This document shows, piece after piece, positions 27,465-38,487 of a stretch of 64,000 nucleotides of DNA. Position 1 is the stretch's first letter. Every line of letters begins with the position of its first letter. The stretch lies in NCBI GenBank assembly GCA_024291935.2, contig CM044306.1, positions 19,167,001 through 19,231,000 on the forward strand, in the 5' to 3' direction. The stretch comes from Okapia johnstoni (taxonomy: Eukaryota; Chordata; Mammalia; Artiodactyla; Giraffidae). Under the pieces are notes generated by a model. The model searched no databases. It was not told the DNA's origin and saw only the letters and a list, made by a program, of their open reading frames with translations. Both the position numbers and the translations under genes were made by a program.

Positions 27465-27591
27465 TCTGGAGAAGGAAATGGCCACCCACTCCAGTGTTCT
27501 TGCCTGGAGAATTCTTTGGACAGAGGAGCCTGGTGGGTCACAGTCCATAGGGTCGCAAAGAGTCGGACACAACTGAAGCAACTCAGCACGC
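27465..27591 (+). repeat. BovA SINE with perfect 12-bp target-site duplication
   Basis: Starts tctggagaaggaaatgg and ends at a cagcacgc tail. aaagagtgctgg occurs at 27453-27464 and again at 27592-27603, marking a clean retroposition event. Confidence 0.93.
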
Positions 27592-27952
27592 AAAGAGTGC
27601 TGGAGAGGCTGGAATTGGTAGTCTCCGTGGGAAGATGAAGCCAAGTTGCCATTAGGAACATTTCAGGTAAATTGTCCAGGGTGATCTCAAAACGGAGGGA
27701 AACCAATTTCCAAGATCCACTATAGTAATGTGCTGTAGTTTCTGTTTCTATACTAAATAAATGCTCACTTGCACACTTAATTTTGTGTTTTTTGTCATAA
27801 AGAGGTCTCCCAAAGTGTATAAGCTTCTGGCCTCACAGAACCTGGATCTGGTCCTGAAGTCAATGATGGAAGAGTTTTAGTGCCACAAAGGCCTTGAGAC
27901 CAGTCTTCTTGCAGAGACATCTTAAGTTGGGTTTTAGAGAGAGGACCCAGGA

Positions 27953-28227
27953 CTTCCCTGGCAGTCCAGTGGTTAAGAATCTGCCTGCCAATGCAGGGGG
28001 CCGGGTTCGATCCCTGGTCCAGGAAGATTCCACATGCCAAGGGGCAGCTAAGCCCCTGTGCCACAACTACTGAGCCCTTGAACCTAGAGCCCTTGCTCTG
28101 CAACAAGACACTGCAATGAGAAGCCCGTGCACCGCAACTAGAGAGTAGCCCCCACTCACCGCAACTGGAAAAAGCCCTCGCAGCAGTGAAGACCCAGTGC
28201 AGCCAAAAATAAATAAAACTTTTAAAA
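27953..28227 (+). repeat. Long CHR-type (CHRL-like) SINE
   Basis: gacttccctggcagtccag head, B box gggttcgatccctgg, then the extended body (ctctgcaacaagaca, gtgaagacccagtgcagcc) and an aaataaataaaac tail. Confidence 0.82.
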
Positions 28228-28619
28228 AGAGAGAGGACCCAGTTAGGAAGCAAACCACAAAGACTGTGAGGCAATTCCCTGAAACATCTGGACACACTGT
28301 TTCACATGCTTACAGAGTCATTGTTGGAGGCGATCTCAGGAGGACGTGACTGCCAATTGACTCTTGAGCTGGACTTGAGCAATCAGAGGCAGCTCACCCC
28401 TCCCGTGTCCTTGGAATGTAGTCTGCCCACGATTCCTCCAGTAGGACGTTTCAAGCATGCAGCCTTGAGAGGGCAACATGTTCTTGAGACCACCTGGATG
28501 GTTTAGGTGACTGAACCCAGTTAAGGCCTCTATAGAAACTTGGAGATTCTGGTGGGTGGCTGCAGAGATCTACTCTTCTTTCTCCACCACAACAAGCCTT
28601 GTATGTAAGTTCCCTTGCT

Positions 28620-28727
28620 TTAAAAAAAAAAACTTTTTTGGCCACACCCCACGGCATGTGGGATTGAATTTGCACCCCCTGCACTGGAAGGCTTAGTCTA
28701 AACCACTGGACATCTGGGAAGTTCCAG
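28620..28727 (-). repeat. CHR-type SINE nested in ERV leader
   Basis: Minus-strand copy: T-rich end, ttggccacaccccacggc, B-box complement, and head complement catctgggaagttcc. Inserted in the LTR/leader portion. Confidence 0.75.
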
Positions 28728-30344
28728 TTGCTTACTAAACCTCCCACCTTCCAATCTAGAGTGGTTGACTCTTTCTTCAGTCTGGGGGCCTTTGTCCCCA
28801 GTTGACAAATCAACGTTGGTGGCAAGCTGACCAGGACACCGAAGAAATGGACCTTGGGCGAGAGGCACCTGCACGGGAAATCTTGGGAAACGCAGGCCGG
28901 TCTAGTGAGCTTGTTTGAGGAACCACGCAGGGTGAACCACTGCAAAGACGGGAGAGAATATCCTGGAGTGGGCTGGCTGCTGCTGTGGGCAGATCACTGG
29001 CCACCAGTGCCCAACTAGAGGCTGAAACTCAAGCTGGAGAGTTAGAAGGAGAAGTGAGGCTGGAGAAGCACGTGTGGTGCTCACTTCGGGGCTGGCAGGC
29101 AGGTGGGAGAGCAGGATGATAACTTGGAAATATTACCCTGCTGTTTGCAAAGCTAGGAGCTCTGGAGCTGCCTTGAATTAAGGTCCAAGCACTTGTGACA
29201 AAGCCTGACTGGAGGCTAAGAGGTGGAATCCCTGGGAAAGTGAGTAGAGAGAAGGGGAGGGTGTTGTGGTGACTGACAGTCCAAAGACCAAACACCTCAT
29301 GCCCTAGGACCCCCTTATACAGGGGAAAACAAAAACCAAGCAATGACCCCCACCCCCAGCTGGCACATCAGCCCTTGTTCAGGAAATGTTCATAATGAGA
29401 GAATAAACGTCCACTGAGTTTATTGATGTAGCTGCCAAATTCCAGCAAAGAGGCCAGGGAAAGTATCCAAGCATGGTTAGCTATGGGATTGGGGGGAGGG
29501 GGTGGGGGTGATTTCCCTGGCTGGGGAGGAGGCAGAGAAACTGAGCAAAATCACCACACAGCCTGCCCTCCTGCAGCATCTGCATAGGACTTGAGGGGAG
29601 GGGGAACAAGGTCCTCACTTCCTCATAGACTGGATCATTCTAGCCTGCAGGGAGGCTTGTCCCAATGTGGAGGGCGGGTCTCCTTGGGCATGTGAGACCC
29701 TGGAAGTCCATAGAGGAGGGGAAGCTCCTAGATTTGAAGGGCTGATTCACTGCAGGAATGAAAGTCAGGATCCTCCAGGCTATCTCCATCACCTGTACGG
29801 GATATATCTGTGCTGAGCCCAGTTGTGGGACAAGACTTTCATGATGTTAGGCAACCCACGTTGATCTGGAAGAAACTGACAAATCCCAGGAACGAGTATA
29901 TAATGGCCTGCAGGAAAGACCCAAGACACAGAGCGAGCTCGAAAAGCCAGAATGCTATCCCGCAGGGCTGTAAAGAGTTTGGTAAAAGTAACTTGGAAGC
30001 CAATGTGGTTTGACCTCATTACTGCCAGGACTGCACAGGAAAATATAAACTGGCCATCCAATGCTCTGTTGGTTGGCCTGTGGAAAGCCTCAAAACCTGA
30101 ACAACTGTTCAGACCTGCCCTACCTGGCCCTAAATCCCTGCTGCCCTGCCAACCCCAGCAGAGGCCTCGGAAAAACTCCTATTCAAGGTGGGTGCCTCCC
30201 ACACCCCAGGTTATAGGATGCAGGCCAAGACTGCCTCCAGGTGAGACCCATTAGAGGCAACTGGTTGGAGCTCAATACTAATTGATCTTCCAGAAATAAA
30301 AGGGGACAGCTCCAGGGGATACTGGAGCCAGTATACCCTAATTT

Positions 30345-30472
30345 CTTTGTCCTTTTTGGCCAGCTGCACAGCTTGTGCAGTCTTAAGTCTCCCAATCAGG
30401 GATTGAGCCTGTGCCATGGCAGTGAAATCCTGGAATCCTGACCACTGGACTGCTGTGGAATTTCCCAGACAT
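30345..30472 (-). repeat. CHR-type SINE nested in ERV
   Basis: Minus-strand copy: tttttggccagctgcacagc, caatcagggattgagcc, gaccactggactgctgtgg, aatttccca. Confidence 0.75.
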
Positions 30473-30910
30473 ACTCTAACATATAGTCACCCTCAGTTGT
30501 CCAGGCTCCCTCAGCACCACTGAATTACAGAGGGCAAATGGTTGCAATCAGGAAGGTCCTTTTCACAAAACAAACTGGGCATTCTCCCTGCCCTCGCACA
30601 CATTGAAAATACGTATGAAAATATGTATTGAAAATATACAATACAAGGAACATAGTGGGCATTGATATCCTACAGGGTCAAACTCTGCAAACCTCCGTCA
30701 GGGAATTCTGACTCAGGGTTAAAGTAATTGAACCAGTGATGAAGCAACACTAACTGGGAACCTAGGGGAAGAATGGTAACTGTCAAGTGGGTGGGGCTTA
30801 AGGAATTACATAGAAGAAACTATTCTAGAACTGCACTGTGTGGGAATGGTACACCCTGCCCTTAATGCTTTCATCAGCCTGGTACAGTTGCTAAAAAGGC
30901 CAGATGGCTC

Positions 30911-31560
30911 ATGGCAGCTGACTGTGGACCACGGAGAGTTGAACAAGCCCCCATCCATGTGGCTGTGCCCAACAATGCCACCCCTGCCGTCTTAGGAACC
31001 TACCATGTAGTACTGGGCTTAGCAAATGCTTTTTCCAGTCTACACTTGGCATCAACTTACCTTCATGTGGGAGGAGCAACAATGGACCTTTCAAGGGTTT
31101 CCCCATGGTCACTTGCACAGCCCCTCCACATGTCGTGGGATGGGAGCCCAAGACTTGTCCTTATACTCCTTCCCCACATCAGTAAAACGGCCCATTACAT
31201 TGATGATATAATGTTAACATATGCAGACTTGCCTCTGCTTCGGGACCCTCTGCAGATGTTGCTGGAACATCAGTGAGGAGAGGATGGGTGGTGAGCCCTC
31301 AGAAAATTCAAGACCCAAGCAACCCAGTAAAGTTTTGTGTCTTGGCAGCTGTTATTGATAAGGTACAAGCCTGTCCAACCCCTAAGAACATGAAAGAGGT
31401 GCAAGCCTTTGTGGGGAATTTGGGGGTTTGGGGGGGCTTTTATTCCCCACCTGGCCTGGTACCTCTGTCCCTTATCCCACTCAGTAAAGAGAAAGCACAC
31501 GTGGGGCTGGGGGTCAGGGCAGCAAGCTGCCTTTGAGACAGCAAGAATACCAGTGAAACC
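30911..31560 (+). pseudogene. ERV pol remnant (reverse transcriptase, broken)
   Basis: Two open segments, 30911-31276 and 31273-31536, lie in different frames and together cover the RT palm, with the YIDD catalytic motif and the connection region after it. The change of frame, plus in-frame stops before and after, shows inactivation. Similarity is to class I (gammaretrovirus-like) pol; the exact ERV family is not assigned. Confidence 0.78.
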
Positions 31561-32184
31561 CATCACAGCACTGGGCCTCTCCCAGCAGGGACACCATTGG
31601 AGTTAGAGGGATCTGACTCCAAACACATGGCGGCAGAGACAACAGAAGGCGAGAGCACCCTAGATTTTGGTCCCAGCTCTGGGAGGGGACAAACCCCAAT
31701 ACATCCCCTTAGAGCAACAGCTCCTTGCAGTGTACACAGAACACCCCACCAGGTAGAGCCTCTCATGAAAAGAATAGTCTATCATGGTAAGAACTTCCCT
31801 TCCTGTCAAGAGCAGGGTTGAGACTATGTTCTATCAACCCACCTTTGCCATGGTTCAACCCCCACGTTAACTAAGTGGCCCATTTGCAACAAAAGGGTAC
31901 CCTGTCTACCAGTCCACTGTCTCTAGACATTCAAGTGCTACTTGGCCCTGAAGAATGTGGAGATGCCTCTATACCTGGAGTGGCCCCTGCAGCTGGTAGA
32001 GAGGTGGGGTGGGAGCTGGAGTCTCCGCTGGTGCCTGGTATACAGATGGGTCTAACCAGGGCACTCTACCCACATGGACTGCAGTTGCTATTCTGCCCAA
32101 CACTGACATCATCTGGATGGAAACAGGAAGGAACTGCAGCAGCCAATGGGCTGAACGAACAGTTGGGCTGTTCTAAAGGATTAA

Positions 32185-32300
32185 CCCCTCCACAACAAGA
32201 GAAGCCACTGTAATGACAAGCCCCTGCTGGCTACAACTAGAGAAAGTCTGCACACAGCAATGAAGACATAGCTCAACCAAAAATAAAATAATTAATTTAA
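32185..32300 (+). repeat. CHRL-like SINE 3' fragment nested in ERV
   Basis: Only the 3' body is present: acaacaagagaagccact, ctacaactagagaaag, aatgaagacatagctcaacc, then an aaaataaaataatt tail. Confidence 0.65.
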
Positions 32301-32419
32301 AAAAAGAATTGCACTTGCGTGCACACACACACATGCACTTGCCTGTACAGTTGGTGAAATGTGAATAAACTCTGGCGATTATAAAAATAAATAAAGGGGT
32401 TTACCCTTCGGCTTGGACA

Positions 32420-32860
32420 AAGGGAAGCTGAGAGATGGATAAGCCCTGGTAAGGTCAAGCTGTGTGAAGACATTTGTGTTCATCTGCAAGAACCTGAGAT
32501 GGTCCTCACTGTCTTCCACATTCTGGCTCATAAGTCTCTGAAATCTCCTGGCAATCAGGAAGCTGATGCCCTGCCTGGGTACAAGCTCTAGAAACTGACC
32601 CTTCAATAGATACAACAGATTGGGTGCATTGAAAAAGCAATCACTGAAGAGCCTGGACGGGATGTCGTATTGCCAAGAATACCCGATTGCCCTTGAAATA
32701 TAGTGACATGGTTAATACAGTAACAGCATGTGTTCCAAAGAATGCCCAAAGCAACTGCCAAAGGGGTCAAGGGGCATCCATCGGAGTTCCCAAGCAGTGA
32801 TGGATTGGTTGTTGAAACATACTCTACTTGGAGTGGACCATGCACCTTTCAAAAAGGGAA
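32420..32860 (+). pseudogene. ERV RNase H / integrase remnant
   Basis: Plus-strand translation shows an RNase H C-terminal signature (a His near SPGNQEADAL) followed by an integrase zinc-binding and early core region, broken by several stops and shifts. A CHR SINE is inserted directly after it at 32868. Confidence 0.6.
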
Positions 32861-32867
32861 GGTGGGA

Positions 32868-32978
32868 ATTCCCTGGGGGGCCCATGGTTAGGACTCTTCT
32901 CTTTCACTGTTGAGGGTGCAGGTTTGACCCCTGGTCAGGAAACTAAGATCCCACAAGCCATGTGGCCAAAAAAAGAGA
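32868..32978 (+). repeat. CHR-type SINE nested in ERV
   Basis: Head ggaattccctggggggccc, tctttcactgttgagggtgc, B box ggtttgacccctgg, tail ggccaaaaaaagag. Confidence 0.82.
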
Positions 32979-33269
32979 AAGAGAGAGAAGATGAAGGTCT
33001 GGTCTGGCATATCCAGCACCTTCCACCATGCCCCCATCCTCACACCTGACAGTGCTACATCCTTGGTCAATATGTATGGTATGCACAATCAGGTCAAGTA
33101 CCTAAACCTGCCACCATCTTCTCTTCAGGGCCACGTGAGCACATTCTATGTTCACTGTCACAAATCATTCGATTGCGGTCTTTGTCCCCTCCTTTGGCCT
33201 GGGAAAAGTTACAGCACACACACATGCCCTTACTGAGGGCACCTAGCAAGCCTTAAATGATAACCAACA

Positions 33270-33410
33270 AAGCCCGTCCTGAGGTCTCTAATGAGAAAGC
33301 TGTCCTCCAATATAGGATGCCTCTGGACATTATTACTGCCTCGCAAGGAGGCACCTGTGCCATTACCCAGAGTACTGTGTGTTCATACCTGGCAAGTCTG
33401 CTAATGCATC
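33270..33410 (+). pseudogene. ERV envelope transmembrane-subunit trace
   Basis: A short segment around 33300-33390 resembles the ectodomain of a gammaretroviral TM subunit just before the CX6CC disulfide motif (ASQGGTCA visible). The Cys pair is not intact, and the frame does not continue into a membrane anchor. Nothing here is likely to be expressed. Confidence 0.55.
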
Positions 33411-33867
33411 TTCTTTATTAAGCTCCTCCTGGGGCACCCCTACTACTTTCCTCTGTCTGCAACCTCCCCATCTAGTCTCTATCTCCACCCCTCCTCCAGC
33501 ACCCAACCTCAGAGGAAATCAGATCGTCTCTGCAACCCTGCAGGCCCTTTCAGTGGCTCCTGCCACTCCAGCTCCTTTTGCTGGCTTCCGGAAGGAGGAT
33601 GGACCAATGGTCTGATCAGCCAGGCCTGCAACCTCAGCTAGACCTCCTGGTGAGAGGCAGCTTCTGGGTGGGTGGGGATCTCTCCTTTCCGCTCATTTTG
33701 CCTTGTTTCTTCTTTACACATCTGGCTTCTACAGAGGAACACAATGACAATAGTAATACCCCTAGTAGTAACAATGTGAGTCAGTGCCTGCTATTAAGAC
33801 CTCTAATACCAGCACTTTCAGGCACTATCTCAGTTAATTCTTATCACAATCCACGGTATGTGTGTGC

Positions 33868-34072
33868 CTATGGCACTCAGTTGTGTCTGATTCTTTGTGA
33901 CTCCATGGACTGTAGCCCTCCAGGCTCCTCTGTCCATGGAATTCTCCAGGCAAGAATACTAGAGTGGCTTGTCATTTTCTACTTCTGGAGATCTTCCTAA
34001 CCCAGGGACCAAACCAGTGTCTCCTGCTTTAGCAGGTGGATTCTTTACCACTGTGCCACCTGGGAAGCCCCC
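33868..34072 (-). repeat. Bov-tA SINE
   Basis: Minus-strand copy: agttgtgtctgattctttg through tctccaggcaagaatact and the tRNA-part complement ggattctttaccactgtgcc, ending cctgggaagccc. Confidence 0.9.
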
Positions 34073-34493
34073 ACATAAGTATCATACCCATTTTTCAGGT
34101 AAGAAAACAGACTCAGAGAGGGTAAGAACGTTTCCTAAGGTTCCGTGACTCTTGGGAGCCACGTCACAAGCCGACTCCCCGCCCCCCGCCAGGTCCACCT
34201 AACTCCAGTGGCTGCAAACACCCCTAGGCCAAGAATACAGGAAACGCTCTCCCTGCCCTTCGGCGAACTTGAGGCCTGACCTTGGGCTAGCTCTTTCCCT
34301 TTCTGGGCCTCGGTTTCCGGAGGTATCACTCGGGCTAACGCTGTCTTTCGCGATCATTCACCCACTGTGAGCGCCCGTGCTCACGCAGGTGCAGCCCAGT
34401 CAAAGCCCCTTTCCGTTCCCTAAACGCACCCCACCCCACCCCCACCCCCCGGGGCCGCAAAGGAGAGCGCGGGAGACAGCGGAGGACTAGGCC

Positions 34494-34499
34494 TTTATT
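34494..34499 (-). terminator. HSD17B1 poly(A) signal overlapping the stop codon
   Basis: TTTATT on the plus strand reads AATAAA on the minus strand. The HSD17B1 stop TAA (34495-34497) lies inside this hexamer (context CCTCAATAAAGG). A very short 3' UTR follows from this. Confidence 0.7.
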
Positions 34500-36398
34500 G
34501 AGGGGCGAGAGGAGCGCGGAGCTCAGAAGCCCCCAGTTTACCGGCTTCGGCCTCCACCCCGGCGCCGTCGGAGCCCTCAGCGGCCTTGTCGTGGAACGCT
34601 GACTGGTGCGCAGCGGCAACGTAGCTGGAGCCGCTGGGGTCGGAGAAGCGCAGCTGCACCAGCGGCAGGAACCGTTCGGTGGTGAAGTAGCGCAGGGCCG
34701 GGCGCGGGGCGCGCAGCGCCTGGAGGAAGACCTGCAGCGGCGGGACAAGGCGCGCTGGCCCGGGCTGGGCTGGGGAACCTGGGAGCCGCTCCCGCTCCCG
34801 CAGTCCCGCTCGGCGCTCACCTCGACCACCTCCTCCGGGTCCTGACCCGCCTCACGTATGACCCGCTCGCAGTGGCGACGGTAGCGGTTGAAGAGGTCGC
34901 GGGTCTCGGCGTCCGCGCGGTCCAGCATCCCGCCCAGGCCGCCCTCCACCTTCTCGGGGAAGGGGGTGTGCACCGGGCCGCACTCGATGAGGCTCACGCT
35001 GCGGGCCGGAGAGCCGCGTGTAAGCGCGGGCGGATGCAAGCCCGGAAGGGAGGGCCAGAGGGGCGCTTGGGCGGCGAGCATTTGAAAGCGGGTTTACAGC
35101 CGGAAAAGCGCCCCCACATCCTTTGAAGGTTGTGAGAGAGGCTCTGGCGTCAGAATGCCAACCTGGCCGGGTCACTTCCAACGGTGTGACCTTGGGTCAG
35201 TCACCGAACCTCTCTGGGCCTGAGCTGCCCAATACCGACGCCTCACCAGCAGGGTGGACAGGTGGAGCGAGAGGACGCGTGCCGAGCGTCCCATATTGTG
35301 CCTGGCGCACAACCAACGGGAGCCGCACTGGGGAGAATGCCTGAGAGCGGTTCCAACAAGATGGGGTGCTGGAGTTCCCAAAGTCAGGGGTCAGGGGGCC
35401 CCCGGGGCAGGGCGGTGACTCACTGGACCCCGAAGGGCTGCAGCAGAATCGCCAGACTCTCGCACAAACCCTCGAGCGCGAACTTGCTGGCGCAGTAAAC
35501 GGCGTTGAAGGGAAGCGCTGGGAAGGAGAGGAGTCTGCGGGGGCGCGTCCGGGAGGGGGTCCGAGGGGAGGGGCGCCGAAGGGGCCCAGGGCAGCCTCAC
35601 CAGGCCCCTCCCCTTTTATTGGACACTCCCCTCCCCACCGCTCCTGCTGAGCCACCCCCGCCCTGCCCGCCTCTGGCCCTTGGCCGCCTTCCACTTACCC
35701 ATCAGGCCGCCTATGCTCCCGGTCACCAATATGCGTCCCGAGCGGCGGCGCTTCATGTCTGGCAGGAAGGCCTGCAGCGTCCGCACGGTCCCCATTAGGT
35801 TCACGTCCAGCACGGCGTCCACGCTGCCCTCCTTGTGTGCCTCCAGCGGCCCCACCAGGCCCCGGCCTGCGTTACACACTGCGGGGAGAGAGACCCGACC
35901 CCGCCGCCTCACGCAGGGCCCTCCTTCCCGCCGTCCCCTCGTGCTCCGTGGGCCTCGGGACATCTTGGTTTGGACACAGAGTGAGGAAGGCTCCTGGGCT
36001 TGTTTTGCGGGGAGGCTCACCCAGCACGTCCACGCGGCCCTCGGTAACGCGTGCCTGGGCAGCGGCTATGGAATCTGCATCCCTCACGTCCAGCTGCAAC
36101 GTCTCCAGGGAGCCGGGAGGGCACCCTCGGGACCGGGCGGCCTCCAACAGTGGGCCCTGTGACGCCAGGTCCCTCAGCGTGGCGTACACTGGAGGTTCAG
36201 GGAGAGGACAAGGCTCAGAATTCCGGTCTTACAGCCTTACTTAGGCCCCCTTGGGCCGGGAAGGAGTTGCTCCCTTCTCTCCACCCCGTTCCATCAGGTA
36301 CCTTTGAAGCTCTGGGACGGGTCCGACGCCAGTCGCAGGGCCAGGTGTAGGCCAATGCCGGAGGAACAGCCGGTGATGAGTACCACGGTGCGGTCCAT
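34495..36398 (-). CDS. HSD17B1: HSD17B1, 17-beta-hydroxysteroid dehydrogenase type 1
   Basis: Cytosolic short-chain dehydrogenase that reduces oestrone to oestradiol with NADPH in ovary and placenta. Six exons in transcript order: 36302-36398, 36021-36188, 35699-35878, 35424-35517, 34821-34998, 34495-34731. They total 954 nt, 317 aa (human 328). All are GT-AG and in phase. Cofactor motif TGCSSGIG is at residues 9-16, the NAG motif in exon 3, catalytic Ser143 (TGS), Tyr156 and Lys160 (YCASK). His222, a steroid-contact residue, is kept; the position of human Glu283 (Glu282 without the initiator Met) is Ser. The start [10 protein letters not shown] matches the family, and an upstream in-frame ATG is less likely. 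The gene body is very CpG-rich. It lies between NAGLU and COASY on the same strand, as in human. Confidence 0.96.
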
Positions 36399-36520
36399 GG
36401 GGAGGCGCGCAGGCAGAGACCCCGGAAATGCTGGGCTCTGGTCTCCGGGGATGGATATCACCTGCTTCGCTCCGCCCCTGCCCTCCAGGGTCCCCACCCC
36501 TTTATTATGTCTGCAGCACA
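36399..36520 (-). promoter_or_regulatory. HSD17B1 proximal promoter with TATA-like box
   Basis: Upstream of the ATG on the minus strand are an ATAATAAA stretch (36501-36508), a GC-rich box (gggcggagc) and a GATATC site. The spacing of about 105 nt to the ATG fits a short 5' UTR, but the start site is not shown. Confidence 0.35.
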
Positions 36521-36825
36521 ATCTCAAGGCTGAGCCCTCCTGTGGGTCCCTGGCCTGCTCTCCCCAACCTACTCTAGGTCAAGGCAGAGAAGAAGGCCCC
36601 TGGCTTAGAAAGCCCCTTCTTTAAGTTGTTAGTCAGAGGGAGGGTGAAGTTTTGCAAACAGGAGGTATGAGCTCCCATGTGGGCGCTGAGTACCCTGGGC
36701 AGATCTTGCCCTGGCAAGCCCTCTGTCCCAGCAAGGCTCTGTACCACAGGGACAATTTTTTGCCAAAGTTTGCGGCTGAGGGTGTGAAAGTGTTTTGGAA
36801 GGGCATTCTCGGTTCAAAGGTCAGG

Positions 36826-37037
36826 TGTGTATATGTGTGCTCAGTCGCTCAGTGGTGTCTGACTCTTTGCCACCCCATGGACTGTAGCCCACCAGGCTCC
36901 TCTGTCCATGGAATTTTCCAGGAGTGGGTTGCATTTCCTACTCCAGGGGATCTTCTTGACCCAGGGATCCAACCCATGTTGCTTGTGTCTCCTGCATTGG
37001 CAGGTGGATTCTTTACCACTGCACCACCTGGGAAGCC
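36826..37037 (-). repeat. Bov-tA SINE with target-site duplication
   Basis: Minus-strand copy from tgtgctcagtcgctcagtgg to ccacctgggaagcc. Flanked by tcaaaggtcagg (36814-36825) and tcaaagatcagg (37038-37049), a 12-bp duplication with one difference. Confidence 0.9.
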
Positions 37038-37796
37038 TCAAAGATCAGGGGTTAGTATTAAATCTGAGGAAGCTTGGTGGCTGAGTGAACCAGGAATCAG
37101 CCTGATCTGGCTTTGACTGGTGAGGGCTGTGATCCAACCTTGGAGGAGGAGGCAGGGAGTGAACAGGCACCAATGAGTGAAGATGAGCTGATCAACTTAA
37201 TAGATGGCATTTTGAGAGACAAGAATATGACAGATACAGGAGCTATGCTGAGTGGCAAAAGTCACTGCAGCAGACATAATGTGGCCATTGCCTAGTTAGA
37301 TGCAAATGTGACCCATTCTAATGTGATGGAAGGCTTTTGGTAATGCAGAATAACCCACTTTCAAAACAATACCAAACAGGTATTTTGGTAAAAACCTGTA
37401 GCAGCTTGTTACATTAGGGTGAGAAAAGAGAAATCAAAAAGCAGAGAAAGGGGACATATTGTAGTTCCCAAGTGCTGTTAAATCTCTAACTGGGCAAGGG
37501 CCTGATCAAAGAGTTCTTTTAAGAATATTGGATACTTGGAGATGAGCACTCAGAAACTGGACTGGAGCATGCTGCCAGGCTCTTGATTTTAATTAAAGCT
37601 ACATGTAAAGTATAACAAGATTTTGTTAACCAGACACATTTTTCAGTAACAGAAAGAATGGAATAAATGCCAGATATTCCCCCTGGGGATGTCCTGTCTC
37701 TTCAGAGAAATGTGGTCTGTATTCTGTAAAATTTCCCCTGGCCTAAATTAAATGATTATTTGTTCCAGACAAAGGAGTATTTATCAGACTATTTCA

Positions 37797-38065
37797 GGGC
37801 TTCCTGGGTGGCTCTGTGGTCAAGAATCCTCCTGCCAATGCAGGAGGCATGGGTTCAATCCCTCATCCAGGAAGATCACACATGCCTCGGAGCAACTAAG
37901 CCTGGGAGCCACAACTACTGAGCTCATATGCCCTAGAGTCCTTGCTCTGCAACAAGAGAGATGACTACAGTGAGAAGCCTGTGCGCTGGAACTGGAGAAT
38001 AACCCCCACTGACCGAAACTAGAGAAAAGTTCACGCAACAATAGACCCAGCACAGCCCCCCCCAA
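37797..38065 (+). repeat. Long CHR-type (CHRL-like) SINE
   Basis: gggcttcctgggtggctctg head, gggttcaatccctcatcc B box, then the long body (ctctgcaacaagagag, agacccagcacagcc). Confidence 0.8.
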
Positions 38066-38227
38066 AAAGTCACACCATCAGAAAAATGTCAAATAGTTCA
38101 GCCAGACACAGTCTCTAAGATTCTGTATGCCCTGGCACTTTAGAAGTGATGTGCCACTGATGTAAGTGATTCACCTTTTTCATTTTTTCAATATTTTATC
38201 AATATAAAACTACTGCCACATCCTTTG

Positions 38228-38430
38228 GAATTCCCAGGTGGCTCAGTGCCTGCCAATGCAGGAGACGCAGGAGATGCAGGTTTGATCCTTGGGTAGGGAA
38301 GATCCACTGGAGGAGGAAATGGCAACCTACTCCAGTATTGTTGCCTGGAGAATCCCATGGACAGAGGAGCCTGGGGGGCTACAGTCCATGGGGTGGCAGA
38401 GTCAGACTTGACTAAGCACGTGTGAGCATG
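38228..38430 (+). repeat. Bov-tA SINE
   Basis: ggaattcccaggtggctcag head, ggtttgatccttgggtaggg, then ggaggaggaaatggcaacc body and gtcagacttgactaagca end. Confidence 0.88.
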
Positions 38431-38487
38431 CCATATCCTTACACTTTCTTCTTCAACTAGGAGTGTTCTCAAATCTAAAAGTGTTCT

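Larger units (their letters stand above)
28280..33420 (+). mobile_element. Decayed gammaretrovirus-like (class I) endogenous retrovirus
   Basis: A degraded provirus in the COASY-HSD17B1 gap, same orientation throughout. Order seen: LTR/leader-like sequence (about 28280-28900), gag/protease-length region with no clear frame (about 28900-30880), reverse transcriptase pieces (30911-31560), RNase H and integrase-like pieces (about 32000-32860), and an envelope transmembrane-subunit trace (about 33270-33410). The RT active-site motif YIDD is visible at 31196-31207. The frame shifts between the RT piece ending near 31276 and the next one starting near 31273, and stops are frequent, so no functional protein is expected. 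A matching 3' LTR was not found. Four CHR-type SINE pieces are nested inside, so the copy is old. Ends are approximate. Confidence 0.75.

Noticed and set aside
28280..33420. Possible domesticated retroviral gene
   Set aside because: Stops and frame changes break pol and env, and no long conserved frame remains.
36399..36527. Upstream in-frame ATG extending HSD17B1 by 43 residues
   Set aside because: The family starts just before TVVLITG; the extra sequence covers the TATA-like promoter stretch.
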